Assembly (NCBI GenBank): GCA_002449695.1
Contig: DJXI01000064.1
Location: 1-15,228 of the forward strand
Direction of reading: 5' to 3'
Origin: Verrucomicrobia bacterium UBA7008
GTDB lineage: Bacteria > Verrucomicrobiota > Kiritimatiellia > RFP12 > UBA1067
DNA: 15,228 nt
Shown: positions 1 through 6,445 of the stretch, piece after piece
How the letters are laid out: each line of letters begins with the position of its first letter
Position numbering within the stretch: position 1 is the first letter of the stretch
The notes under the pieces: generated by a model
Seen by the model: only the letters and a program-made list of their open reading frames with translations
What the model was told of the DNA's origin: nothing
The model's database searches: none
Made by a program: the position numbers and the translations under genes

Positions 1-298
1 GGTCAACCCAATCCTCGTCCGTCCCCTCCTCGGTAGCGCGCCTGTCCACGGGCAGGAGCATCCGGCTCTTGATCACCATGAGCGTGGCGGCCATCACGAT
101 GAACTCGCCCGCCACGTCAAGGTTCAGCTGGCGCATCAGATCGAGGTACTTCATGTACTGCGTCGTGACATGCTCGATCGGGATGTCGTAGATGTCCAGC
201 TCCTCGCGGCGGATCAGGTACAGAAGAAGATCAAGGGGCCCCTCGAACACGTCGAGGTTCACCTTGTAGTCTTCCGCTATGAGTTCCGCCTGCGCCAT
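1..298 (-). CDS. scpA: Segregation and condensation protein A, N-terminal part (partial)
   Basis: The first 99 residues are visible; the rest lies beyond the left edge. ScpA is the kleisin subunit that links the SMC heads with ScpB in the bacterial condensin that organises and segregates chromosomes. The recognisable family signature is [12 protein letters not shown] near residues 19-30, followed by [18 protein letters not shown] and then [20 protein letters not shown] ending in SRMLLP. All are typical of the ScpA N-terminal, SMC-neck-binding domain. The start is the ATG whose complement is at 296-298; the next gene upstream ends 29 nt away, so the gene may be the last visible member of the greA-trpS-thioredoxin block. 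No strong Shine-Dalgarno is seen. Identity is near certain from the motif string. Confidence 0.93.
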   Translation of the reverse strand, partial: MAQAELIAEDYKVNLDVFEGPLDLLLYLIRREELDIYDIPIEHVTTQYMKYLDLMRQLNLDVAGEFIVMAATLMVIKSRMLLPVDRRATEEGTDEDWVD

Positions 299-327
299 CG
301 TCTCTGTTTTCTCGAGCGATTACCCGA

Positions 328-1062
328 TCACTTCTTCTTGCCCTTGGCTTTCTTGGCCTTGCCGGACTTGTCGTTTTCGAGGAAACTCTTGAGCATTTCG
401 AATTGCCTCTCCTGCTTGGAGATAACCTCTTCCTTCTTCTTCTCCATGTGCGCGGGGACTTTCATCGCGCGGGCGTCCTTGAACGCCTTCTCGTAGATTT
501 CGACGTACTTCTTGACGATGCGCCTCCCGGCCTCATTCATCTCCTTCTCCATCTCCTCTTCGGGGCGGTTCAGGACCTCCTCGATCGGGTCGATGTACTT
601 CTTGACGTCCGGCGCGTACTTGGTCTCCTCCTCAATCTTCTCAAGATACCTCTCCGGACCGTTCTTGTCATAACCGAGTTTGGCCACCTCCTCGCCCTCG
701 GCATCAAGGATGAGCACGGTCGGGAATCCGCCGATTTCATACTTCGACGTGAGCTTCCTGTTGTTCTTCTTGCCGTGCTCGGAGAGAAGATCCTTGTTCC
801 GGGGATTGTCGATGTACACCAGCTCGTACTTTCCGACCGCGCCCTTGCGAAACGCCTCGGTCGAGAGGATTTCCTCCTCGAGCTTCTTGCACCACGTGCA
901 CCAGTCGCTGCCGCTGAACACGGCCACTACGTACCGCTTGTTTGCCTTGGCGCTCTTGAGCGCCGCGTCGAGGTTGTCGGTGAAACCCTGCGGCGTCGAC
1001 GTCGCGGCAAGTGCCGTGGCGGCGAACATCGCCGCAATCGTTCTTATCATGATTTTCGTCAT
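328..1062 (-). CDS. Secreted thioredoxin-like protein with CTWC active site and Lys-rich tail
   Basis: This is a 244-aa protein with a thioredoxin fold of the thioredoxin_7/DsbD-gamma-like type. An N-terminal signal segment (about residues 1-20, basic start, then IRTIAAMFAATALAA) indicates export to the periplasm. The redox motif is W54-C55-T-W-C58-K-K, and the cis-proline loop is G111-G-F-P114-T, so both catalytic cysteines and the cis-Pro are intact. About 100 residues follow the fold; they are strongly charged (Glu/Lys), probably helical or coiled coil, and end in a Lys-rich stretch. A role in periplasmic disulfide reduction or exchange is inferred; the substrate is unknown. The start ATG has a modest AAAGGGAAA upstream. 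It lies 53 nt after trpS with no evident terminator between them, so co-transcription is possible. Confidence 0.82.
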   Translation of the reverse strand: MTKIMIRTIAAMFAATALAATSTPQGFTDNLDAALKSAKANKRYVVAVFSGSDWCTWCKKLEEEILSTEAFRKGAVGKYELVYIDNPRNKDLLSEHGKKNNRKLTSKYEIGGFPTVLILDAEGEEVAKLGYDKNGPERYLEKIEEETKYAPDVKKYIDPIEEVLNRPEEEMEKEMNEAGRRIVKKYVEIYEKAFKDARAMKVPAHMEKKKEEVISKQERQFEMLKSFLENDKSGKAKKAKGKKK

Positions 1063-1115
1063 TTTCGTTTTTCCCTTTTTGTGAGCTTCATGTGCTTTGT
1101 GGCTGAAAACTCGTG

Positions 1116-2072
1116 CTACAGGCCTACTGCCTTGCGAACCTTCTCCATCGTGGGGGCAGCAGCGGCGCGGGCGCGCTTCGCGCCGTCCTGCAGGATGTCC
1201 TCGAGCGCGTCAGAATCCTTCGCCAGCTCCTCGCGCCGCGCCTTGAACGGGTCGAAGAGACGGTGGTAAGCCGCGAGGAGCGCCTTCTTCGCGTGGCCGT
1301 AGCCGTAGTTGCCGGCGCGGAAGCTCGCGGCCATCTCGGCCACCTCGTCCGGCGTCGCGAAGAGCTTGTAGAGTTCGTAGATCGAGTTGCCCTCCGGTTC
1401 CTTCGGCTCCTCCATCGTCTTCGAGTCCGTCACGATACCCATCACCTTCTTCTTCGCGGAGGGGTCGAACAGCTCGATCGTGTTGTGGTAGCTCTTGGAC
1501 ATCTTCTGCCCGTCGGTGCCGGGGATGGTGGCGACCGTGTCGGGGATGTACGCGTCGGGGATCTTGAAGATCTCGCCGTAGGCGTTGTTGAACTTGATCG
1601 CGAGGTCGCGCGTCACCTCCAGGTGCTGCTTCTGGTCCTTGCCCACCGGCACGAGGTCGGACTGCATGATGAGGATGTCCGCCGCCATCAGGACGGGATA
1701 CGCGAAAAGGCCGTGCGTCGCGTCCAGCCCGTGCGCGAGCTTGTCCTTGTAGCTGTGGCAGCGCTCCAGGAGCCCCATCGGCGTCAGGCACGAGAGATAC
1801 CACGCGAGCTCCTGCACCTCCGGCACGTCGCTCTGGCGGTACATGATCGACCGCGCCGGATCGAGCCCGCACGCGAGGTAGTCGAGCGCCACGTCGCGCG
1901 TCGCCGCCCGCAGCGCCGCGCCGTCGCGCACCGTCGTCATGGCGTGGAAGTTCGCGATGAACATGAACAGCGACTCGCCCTTCGCCTGAAGGTCGAACAT
2001 CGACTTCATCGCGCCGAAATAGTTGCCCCAGTGGAGCTTGCCCGAAGGCTGGATGCCGGTGAGGATCTTCAT
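1116..2072 (-). CDS. trpS: Tryptophanyl-tRNA synthetase
   Basis: This 318-aa class I aminoacyl-tRNA synthetase charges tRNA-Trp with tryptophan at the expense of ATP in the cytoplasm. Length is normal for bacterial TrpRS. The HIGH-type motif is PSGKLHWGN at residues 9-17, and the KMSKS loop is K190-M-S-K-S194. The central segment PVLMAADILIMQSDLVPVGK (126-145), followed by DQKQHLEVTRDLA, is the typical tryptophan/adenylate pocket region. The C-terminus ends in the familiar APTMEKVRKAVGL. The start MKILTGIQPSG is placed at 2072 because it gives the canonical N-terminus; the frame stays open further upstream only as a shadow of greA. It begins 23 nt after the greA stop, with AAAAGGGA as a plausible ribosome site, so it is very likely in one operon with greA. 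Confidence 0.96.
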   Translation of the reverse strand: MKILTGIQPSGKLHWGNYFGAMKSMFDLQAKGESLFMFIANFHAMTTVRDGAALRAATRDVALDYLACGLDPARSIMYRQSDVPEVQELAWYLSCLTPMGLLERCHSYKDKLAHGLDATHGLFAYPVLMAADILIMQSDLVPVGKDQKQHLEVTRDLAIKFNNAYGEIFKIPDAYIPDTVATIPGTDGQKMSKSYHNTIELFDPSAKKKVMGIVTDSKTMEEPKEPEGNSIYELYKLFATPDEVAEMAASFRAGNYGYGHAKKALLAAYHRLFDPFKARREELAKDSDALEDILQDGAKRARAAAAPTMEKVRKAVGL

Positions 2073-2095
2073 GGCCGTCCCTTTTCCGCCGCGCC

Positions 2096-4111
2096 TCAGA
2101 TCTGCATCCCGGCCGGGAGCGCCATCCACGCGCGGACGGCGTCGCTCAGCGGCTGGATCGCCTTGACCGTGCCGAACGCGACCTGGCCTTCGGCGCCCGG
2201 CAGCTCGAACTGGTCGCCGACCTTCTTGCCGAGCATGTTCGCCGCGAGCCGCGCCTTCGACGACAGCACGCCCTGCTCGGGGTCGTTGTCCCACTCGCCG
2301 AGGATGGAATACGTCTTCTCGCCGTTCGCCGTGGCGACGACGACCGCGACGCCGGGCATCACCTCGTCGGTCGTCGCGTCCGCGAAGTCGCTCGGCTTGA
2401 CCGTCTCGAGGTCCTGCTGCATGAGCGTCTGCTTCTGCATCAGCTGGCGCTGCTCGTCCTTCGCGTACTGGTATTCCGCGTTCTCCGACAGGTCGCCGAA
2501 GCCCTTGGCGAACTCGATCTTGCGGACGTTCTCGGGCATGTCCTCGTTGATGAGCTTCAGATACTCCGCCTTCTTCAGCGCGAAGCTGCGGTAGCTCGTC
2601 AGGCGCGCGTACTCCTTCTTCTTCTCGACCGCGACGACGTGCGCCTCGAGCGCGGGGACGATGCGCGTCATGCGCACGACGATCGTGTGGTGCGTCGACG
2701 GATCCCACGCGATCGACGCCTGGAAGCGCTCGAAGAAGAGCGCCTGGTCCGCCGGCGCGAGCCACGCGAACACCTTTGCCAGCCACTTGACGTCCGCGAA
2801 GAGGCGGCGGATCAAGTTCTGCATCTTCAGCGTCTCGCCGCTCTGGCGGCCTTCGCCGAGCGCGATCGCGTGCGTCAGGAGCGTGCTCAGCGGCGGCAGC
2901 TCCTTCCACGCGCGGAAATTCTCGTACTTGCCGACGAGCAGCGTCGTCAGCGTCGCCGGCGCCTTGGGCGCCTTCATGAGCGCGCCCATCGCCTGGCGGC
3001 ACGCCTCCTCCTGCCCGAACTGCTGGACGATCTCGGCGACCGCCGTGAAGCAGAGGTCGGGGACCGCCGCGTAGAGCCGCGCCTTGGCCTCGTCGCCGTC
3101 GGCGAGAAACGCGATCATCGCGCCGACCTCGCGCGCGGGCAGCGTCGCCGCGGCCTTGACGAAGCGCTTGCGCTCCCAGAGGTAGTCGCGCATCTCCGCC
3201 GCCGCCGGCTTCGAGAAGCCGAGCTCCCTCACCGTCACCGCGAGCCGCGTGTAGAGCGCGTCGTCCACCTTGCGCGCCGCCGTCACCGCGAAGACGAGAC
3301 GCTCCTCGATCTTCGCCTTGACCTCGTCCGTCGCCGTCTTGAACTTGCCCTGCGCGACGAACTCCTTGACGCCCGCGAGCAGCAGCTTCGGGTCGGTCTC
3401 GTGCGAAAACGCCGTCAGCCAGCTGTCGCCGTAGTCCTCGACCGACGCCTTGAGGCGGATCGGATCGGCGCGCTTGACGGGGATCTCGACGAGCTTGTCC
3501 TTGCGCAGCGCCGCGCGCGCGCCTTCCCAGAACTTCTTCCAGTTGACGCTCTTGACGAACCCGTTCTGCGCGCAGACGTCCTCGAGGCGCGTGATCGGCA
3601 TGTCGCCGTAGCTCTTGAGGACGTCCTTGATGAATTCGCCGGGCTGCTCCTTGATGAGCGTCTGGAGCTCCGCGTCGCGGTCGTGGTACTTGACGAGGAT
3701 GTGACCCTCGGGCGCGCGCTCGAGCATGTCCACCGCCGCCGCATACGTGAACTGGTGGCCCTTCTTCGTCTTGAAGTCGACCGTGATCTTCTTGTAGAAG
3801 TAGTCGAGGCGCTTGACGACGCCGAGGCCCCACGTGCCGTTCAGGACAAGCGCGCCGGGCTGGAAGCCGAGCAGCTTCTCGAGGCGGACGAGCGACTTGT
3901 CGAGCGGCTCCGCGCCGAACGGGACGCCGTCCACAAAAGAAAGAAGAAGGCGATCTTTCGTCGTCTTCTTCAAGGCGTCGCGGACGCCGGCCGGTTTGAG
4001 ATTCTTGGCGAATTCATCCTGATTCGCCCGAATGAGCTTGAAGGCTCCCTCGAAGTCTCCACGCTCCGCACATTCGGTCAACTGCACCGCCAACGCTTCC
4101 GTATCAGCCAT
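2096..4111 (-). CDS. greA: Long-form GreA-type transcription elongation factor with large N-terminal extension
   Basis: The protein has 671 aa, about four times the size of ordinary GreA (about 158 aa). The GreA part is at the C-terminus. A coiled-coil-like segment (about 509-575) carries the hallmark G539-DLSENAEY547, including the acidic residues at the coiled-coil tip that stimulate transcript cleavage by stalled RNA polymerase. It is followed by the FKBP-like C-terminal domain (about 585-655, EKTYSILGEW through GKKVGDQFELPG). The first 500 residues are mostly helical, have no catalytic motif I recognise and no signal peptide. Chlamydial GreA proteins are known to be about 715 aa with a similar extension, so this is a lineage architecture rather than a recent fusion. 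The start at 4111 has AAAGG about 8 nt upstream and a strong promoter. It is first in a likely greA-trpS operon. Confidence 0.87.
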   Translation of the reverse strand: MADTEALAVQLTECAERGDFEGAFKLIRANQDEFAKNLKPAGVRDALKKTTKDRLLLSFVDGVPFGAEPLDKSLVRLEKLLGFQPGALVLNGTWGLGVVKRLDYFYKKITVDFKTKKGHQFTYAAAVDMLERAPEGHILVKYHDRDAELQTLIKEQPGEFIKDVLKSYGDMPITRLEDVCAQNGFVKSVNWKKFWEGARAALRKDKLVEIPVKRADPIRLKASVEDYGDSWLTAFSHETDPKLLLAGVKEFVAQGKFKTATDEVKAKIEERLVFAVTAARKVDDALYTRLAVTVRELGFSKPAAAEMRDYLWERKRFVKAAATLPAREVGAMIAFLADGDEAKARLYAAVPDLCFTAVAEIVQQFGQEEACRQAMGALMKAPKAPATLTTLLVGKYENFRAWKELPPLSTLLTHAIALGEGRQSGETLKMQNLIRRLFADVKWLAKVFAWLAPADQALFFERFQASIAWDPSTHHTIVVRMTRIVPALEAHVVAVEKKKEYARLTSYRSFALKKAEYLKLINEDMPENVRKIEFAKGFGDLSENAEYQYAKDEQRQLMQKQTLMQQDLETVKPSDFADATTDEVMPGVAVVVATANGEKTYSILGEWDNDPEQGVLSSKARLAANMLGKKVGDQFELPGAEGQVAFGTVKAIQPLSDAVRAWMALPAGMQI

Positions 4112-4143
4112 CTTTCAACCTTTCTTGTGAAATTTGAGGTATT

Positions 4144-4172
4144 AGTATATCACATTCCGCGTCTGCGGGCAA
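4144..4172 (-). promoter_or_regulatory. greA-trpS promoter
   Basis: On the minus strand a -35-like TTGCCC (4167-4172) and a -10 TATACT (4144-4149) are separated by exactly 17 nt. TGA precedes the -10, giving an extended -10 motif as well. The start codon is 33 nt downstream of the -10. An inverted repeat, GCGGGC-AAG-GCCCGC (4165-4179), overlaps the -35 and could be an operator or just chance in GC-rich DNA. Confidence 0.68.
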
Positions 4173-4216
4173 GGCCCGCCGCCGCGTTCTAGAGCGCTCG
4201 CTCAGCTAGACCGCGC

Positions 4217-4244
4217 GGCGCGTTGAGGACAACGCGCCCGACCA
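4217..4244 (+). repeat. Covarying hairpin repeat, copy 1
   Basis: The stem GGCGCGTTG / CAACGCGCC (4217-4225 and 4230-4238) encloses the loop AGGA and is followed by CGACCA. The stem is perfect over 9 bp. Compared with the other copies, the inner TTG...CAA, the 4-nt loop and the CxACCA flank are kept, while the outer stem bases change in pairs. Confidence 0.75.
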
Positions 4245-4279
4245 TCAATTGACACGGAACAGGACCAACAGGGCACCTC

Positions 4280-4307
4280 TGGTAGGGCGGCTTGTCCTCA
4301 AGCCGCC
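4280..4307 (-). repeat. Covarying hairpin repeat, copy 2 (inverted)
   Basis: On the plus strand TGGTA precedes the stem GGCGGCTTG / CAAGCCGCC (4286-4294 and 4299-4307) with loop TCCT. Read on the minus strand it has the same order as copies 1 and 3: stem, AGGA loop, stem, then CTACCA. The stem sequence is different but fully paired. Confidence 0.75.
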
Positions 4308-4319
4308 GCACCGCATTCC

Positions 4320-4347
4320 GGCGCGTTGAAGACAACGCGCCCTACCA
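4320..4347 (+). repeat. Covarying hairpin repeat, copy 3
   Basis: The stem GGCGCGTTG / CAACGCGCC (4320-4328 and 4333-4341) encloses the loop AAGA and is followed by CTACCA. It is nearly identical to copy 1, with one loop change and one flank change. Confidence 0.75.
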
Positions 4348-4424
4348 AGGCGCAAGGCGATGGAAGTGGCGCAAAAACTTCTGAGCGAGCAGCTTCCCCG
4401 CCGCGCGCCGCGTGAAGATGGAAG

Positions 4425-4445
4425 GACTTCCGACTTCAGACTTCG
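4425..4445 (+). repeat. Heptamer tandem repeat (GACTTCN)x3
   Basis: Three adjacent 7-nt units read GACTTCC, GACTTCA and GACTTCG, in non-coding DNA near the 3' side of tRNA-Leu. The period is the same as the in-gene heptamer at 8461-8495, but the unit is different. Confidence 0.6.
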
Positions 4446-4480
4446 AAATCGTGCGGGCGGATCCGCAGCCGCGCGGCGAC

Positions 4481-4568
4481 TGGTGCCGAGGGCGGGACTC
4501 GAACCCGCACGCCAAATACCTGGCAAGGGATTTTAAGTCCCCTGTGTCTGCCATTTCACCACCCCGGC
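4481..4568 (-). tRNA. tRNA-Leu (anticodon UAA)
   Basis: This is an 88-nt class II tRNA. The 5' acceptor strand GCCGGGG pairs with CCTCGGC (one G-T pair), followed by the discriminator A and an encoded CCA (4481-4483). The anticodon arm is GGGGA-CTTAAAA-TCCCT, with anticodon TAA at 4533-4535, which decodes UUA. A long variable arm, GCCAGGTATTTGGC, follows, as expected for tRNA-Leu. The T arm is GCGGG-TTCGAGT-CCCGC. A D-loop with GGTGAAATGGCAGAC is typical of leucine tRNAs. Confidence 0.95.
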
Positions 4569-4591
4569 GTCATCCGCTCAAAACGGCGGAT

Positions 4592-4600
4592 ATTTTACCA
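4592..4600 (-). promoter_or_regulatory. Extended -10 promoter for tRNA-Leu
   Basis: TGG-TAAAAT on the minus strand matches an extended -10 (TGN plus hexamer). Its position puts the transcript start about 17 nt before the mature tRNA 5' end. A weak TTGGCG lies 18 nt upstream inside the prmC 3' end. The enclosing 15-mer AATATGGTAAAATAT is identical to the one before the DUF3127 gene. Confidence 0.5.
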
Positions 4601-4603
4601 TAT

Positions 4604-5449
4604 TTACCGCAGCGCCGCCAAGGCGTAACGGTCATGGCCCGCAAAATCCTTCTCGATCGCGACGTCCTCAAACCCGTAGTCGCCCATCAGCTTGCGCACG
4701 GCCGCGCCCTGCCCTTCGCCGATCTCGAAGAAGACGCGTCCGCCCGGCTTGAGCAGGTTGAGCGCGTCGGCGAGATAGCGGTCGTAGAAGTCGAGGCCGT
4801 TCGCGCCGCCGTCGAGCGCGAGGCGCGGCTCGAAATCCCTCACGCGCCGGTCGAGCGTCTCGCACACGGCGCTTTCGATGTACGGCGGGTTGGAAACGAG
4901 GATATCGACGCACGCGGGCTCGTCGAACTCGTCCAGCCCGTCCATCACCGCGAACGTGACGCGGTCGGCGAGCGCGCACCGCGCGGCGTTCTCCTTCGCG
5001 AGCGCGATCGCGTCCTCGCTCACGTCCGTCGCGAGGATCGTCGCCGCGCCTTTGAATTCGGCGGCGAGGCTGAGCGCGATCGCGCCCGTCCCCGTGCCGA
5101 CGTCGACGACCGTCATGCCGTCGCGGAGATGCTTCAGAACGCGCGTGACGAGCTCCTCCGTCTCCGGGCGCGGGATGAGCGCGCGGCGGTCGCATTTCAG
5201 CGTGAGGCGGCGGAAATCCCATTCGCCGAGGACGTACTGGACCGGCTCGCCCTTGACGAGCCGCGCCATCGCGCGCCGCATCGCCGCCAGACAGCGTTCG
5301 CCCGCCTCCTTCTCGAAGACCGCGGCAAAATCGCCGCGTCCGCACTTGAGCAGCCGCGCGACCAGCAGTTCCGCCGCGACCGCGGCCTCGGGCACGCCCT
5401 TGGCGTCGAGGTAGGCGGCGGACTTGGTGATGACGTCGCGCCAGACCAT
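4604..5449 (-). CDS. prmC: Release factor glutamine methyltransferase
   Basis: This 281-aa SAM-dependent enzyme methylates the glutamine of the GGQ motif in peptide chain release factors RF1 and RF2. The N-terminal helical domain is followed by the linker VQYVLGEWDF (70-79) and IPRPETEELV (92-101), both characteristic of PrmC/HemK. The SAM-binding motif is VVDVGTGTGAIALSLA (114-129), and the catalytic NPPY is at 187-190. Length matches the family (about 280 aa). I start at the ATG (MVWRD) at 5449, not at the adjacent TTG, because the ATG overlaps the upstream stop as TGATG, a standard coupling arrangement. It follows a DUF3127 SSB-like gene rather than prfA, its usual partner in proteobacteria. 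Confidence 0.94.
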   Translation of the reverse strand: MVWRDVITKSAAYLDAKGVPEAAVAAELLVARLLKCGRGDFAAVFEKEAGERCLAAMRRAMARLVKGEPVQYVLGEWDFRRLTLKCDRRALIPRPETEELVTRVLKHLRDGMTVVDVGTGTGAIALSLAAEFKGAATILATDVSEDAIALAKENAARCALADRVTFAVMDGLDEFDEPACVDILVSNPPYIESAVCETLDRRVRDFEPRLALDGGANGLDFYDRYLADALNLLKPGGRVFFEIGEGQGAAVRKLMGDYGFEDVAIEKDFAGHDRYALAALR

Positions 5450-5835
5450 CAAAACGGCATGTCGTCGATCTCGCCGGCGTCGGCCGGGAGGTCCGGCTCG
5501 GCGGGCGCGGGCACCGGCTCGGTCGAGGTGCCGTCGGCGTTCATCACGTCAATCTTGAGCGCCGTCAGATCGACGAAATACTGCGTGCCGCGCGGGCCGT
5601 CCCAGCGGCGGCCGTCGATCGCGAAGTGGATCTTCACGCGCTGGCCCTTCTGGATGCCGTCGATGAGCGAGCAGTTGTCCTTCTTGAAGGTGAACTTGAC
5701 GGGATTGGGATAGCGGCTGTTGGAATCGATGTCGTTGCCGACGATCAGTTCGCGCTTGGTGAACCCGCTCGCGCCGAAACTCTGCGTCTGGCCGACTTCC
5801 TCGACCACGCCCGTGTAATCAAAAAACTGCGACAT
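5449..5835 (-). CDS. DUF3127-type OB-fold protein with SSB-like acidic tip
   Basis: This 128-aa cytoplasmic protein resembles the DUF3127 family: a short beta-rich domain with FDYTGVVEEVGQTQSF at the start, a KRELIV strand, then YPNPVKFTF, GQRVKIHFAIDGRRW and a YFVDLTALKI strand (about residues 5-96). That order of strands is like a single-stranded DNA-binding OB fold. A Pro/Glu-rich linker (about 105-120) leads to E122-I-D-D-M-P-F128, which closely matches the C-terminal DDDIPF tip by which SSB recruits replication and repair partners. The start is the internal ATG at 5835, chosen for its strong AAGGAG (5842-5847) 6 nt upstream; the longer frame adds 17 residues that do not fit the family. 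A role in binding DNA is inferred. It shares TGATG with prmC. Confidence 0.76.
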   Translation of the reverse strand: MSQFFDYTGVVEEVGQTQSFGASGFTKRELIVGNDIDSNSRYPNPVKFTFKKDNCSLIDGIQKGQRVKIHFAIDGRRWDGPRGTQYFVDLTALKIDVMNADGTSTEPVPAPAEPDLPADAGEIDDMPF

Positions 5836-5841
5836 TTCTTT

Positions 5842-5847
5842 CTCCTT
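5842..5847 (-). promoter_or_regulatory. Shine-Dalgarno deciding the DUF3127 start
   Basis: AAGGAG on the minus strand lies 6 nt before the ATG at 5835. It rules in favour of this start over the upstream in-frame ATG at 5886, which would lie at or before the predicted transcription start. Confidence 0.75.
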
Positions 5848-5866
5848 AAAAGACTGATGGACGAAT

Positions 5867-5875
5867 ATTTTACCA
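5867..5875 (-). promoter_or_regulatory. Extended -10 promoter for DUF3127-prmC
   Basis: TGG-TAAAAT on the minus strand gives a transcript start near 5860 and a leader of about 25 nt containing the AAGGAG site. No convincing -35 is seen, which is acceptable for an extended -10 promoter. Confidence 0.52.
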
Positions 5876-5926
5876 TATTCGCCCATCGCTTTGTGGAGTT
5901 ATCTTATGTTTTTTCACCGACCGCCG

Positions 5927-6367
5927 CTACTGCACGACGACCGTGCGCTGCTCGTAGTGGCCCGGCTGCCAGACGCGGACGACCGTGCCGTTCGCCAGCA
6001 CCTGGTTGACGTAGCACCCCGGCACCCAGACGTTCTGGGTCTGGTAGACGGGCGCCGGAGGCGTCACGACGACCGGCTGCGACACGACCACGCTGGGGTA
6101 CGTCACCGTCGGCGTCGTCACCGCGTCGTACAGGAGCCCGCCGACGATGCCGCCGACAACACCGCCCACGAAACCGCTGCCGCCGTGGTGGTGGTGATGG
6201 TGGCGGTGCGGCGGCGGCGGCATGCTGCGGTGCATCATCGGCGCCGGGCGCGGGCCGGGGCCGCGGTGTCCGCCGGGGGCGGGTGGACGATGATGACCGG
6301 CGAGGCAGGTGCCCGCGCACAGAACCGCGGCCAGGGCCGCGACGAGTCTCTTTTTGTTCTTCTTCAT
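5927..6367 (-). CDS. Small secreted His/Pro/Gly-rich protein with WxPGxY repeats
   Basis: A 146-aa protein that I do not recognise as a named family. Residues 1-23 form a signal peptide (KKNKKR, then LVAALAAVLCAGTCLA); the Cys residues do not fit a lipobox, so signal peptidase I cleavage near A23 is likely. The mature protein begins with a Pro/Gly/His-rich stretch, including H54 and a run H56-H61 that could bind metal. Next comes a glycine-zipper-like GFVGGVVGGIVGGLL (65-79), possibly membrane-interacting. The C-terminal third has two WxPGxY motifs, W114-VPGCY and W133-QPGHY, seen in many small envelope proteins. The start has AAGG about 7 nt upstream. A role in the envelope or in metal binding is inference only. 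Confidence 0.72.
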   Translation of the reverse strand: MKKNKKRLVAALAAVLCAGTCLAGHHRPPAPGGHRGPGPRPAPMMHRSMPPPPHRHHHHHHGGSGFVGGVVGGIVGGLLYDAVTTPTVTYPSVVVSQPVVVTPPAPVYQTQNVWVPGCYVNQVLANGTVVRVWQPGHYEQRTVVVQ

Positions 6368-6445
6368 GTTGTACCTTCACTTTCTCCGCTTGTCGCGGTT
6401 ACACGAGGCTAGGGAGCTTCGCCGCCGAAACCTGACAAACTTTTT

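Larger units (their letters stand above)
4180..4480. other. Intergenic region between greA and tRNA-Leu, rich in short repeats
   Basis: I see no gene here. The stretch holds three hairpin repeats (annotated separately), a three-unit heptamer GACTTCN tandem (4425-4445) and a 10-bp palindrome GCGGATCCGC (4457-4466). The short frames that cross it look like repeat-derived noise. Any terminator for the tRNA transcript would have to lie here, but no hairpin with a U-tract was found directly after the tRNA. Confidence 0.6.

Noticed and set aside
1116..3833. 905-codon minus-strand frame that looks like a fusion upstream of trpS
   Set aside because: Only the last 318 codons are TrpRS. The upstream part is out of frame with the well-supported greA and is low-complexity Arg/Ala/Gly. 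trpS has a normal N-terminus at 2072.
4457..4466. GCGGATCCGC palindrome as tRNA terminator
   Set aside because: There is no U-tract after it on the minus strand, and such short palindromes are common in GC-rich DNA.
5450..5452. TTG as prmC start
   Set aside because: The adjacent ATG at 5449 gives the TGATG coupling and the normal PrmC length.
4412..5713. 433-codon plus-strand frame
   Set aside because: It crosses the tRNA and lies antisense to prmC and DUF3127, with Arg/Ala-rich composition and no motif.
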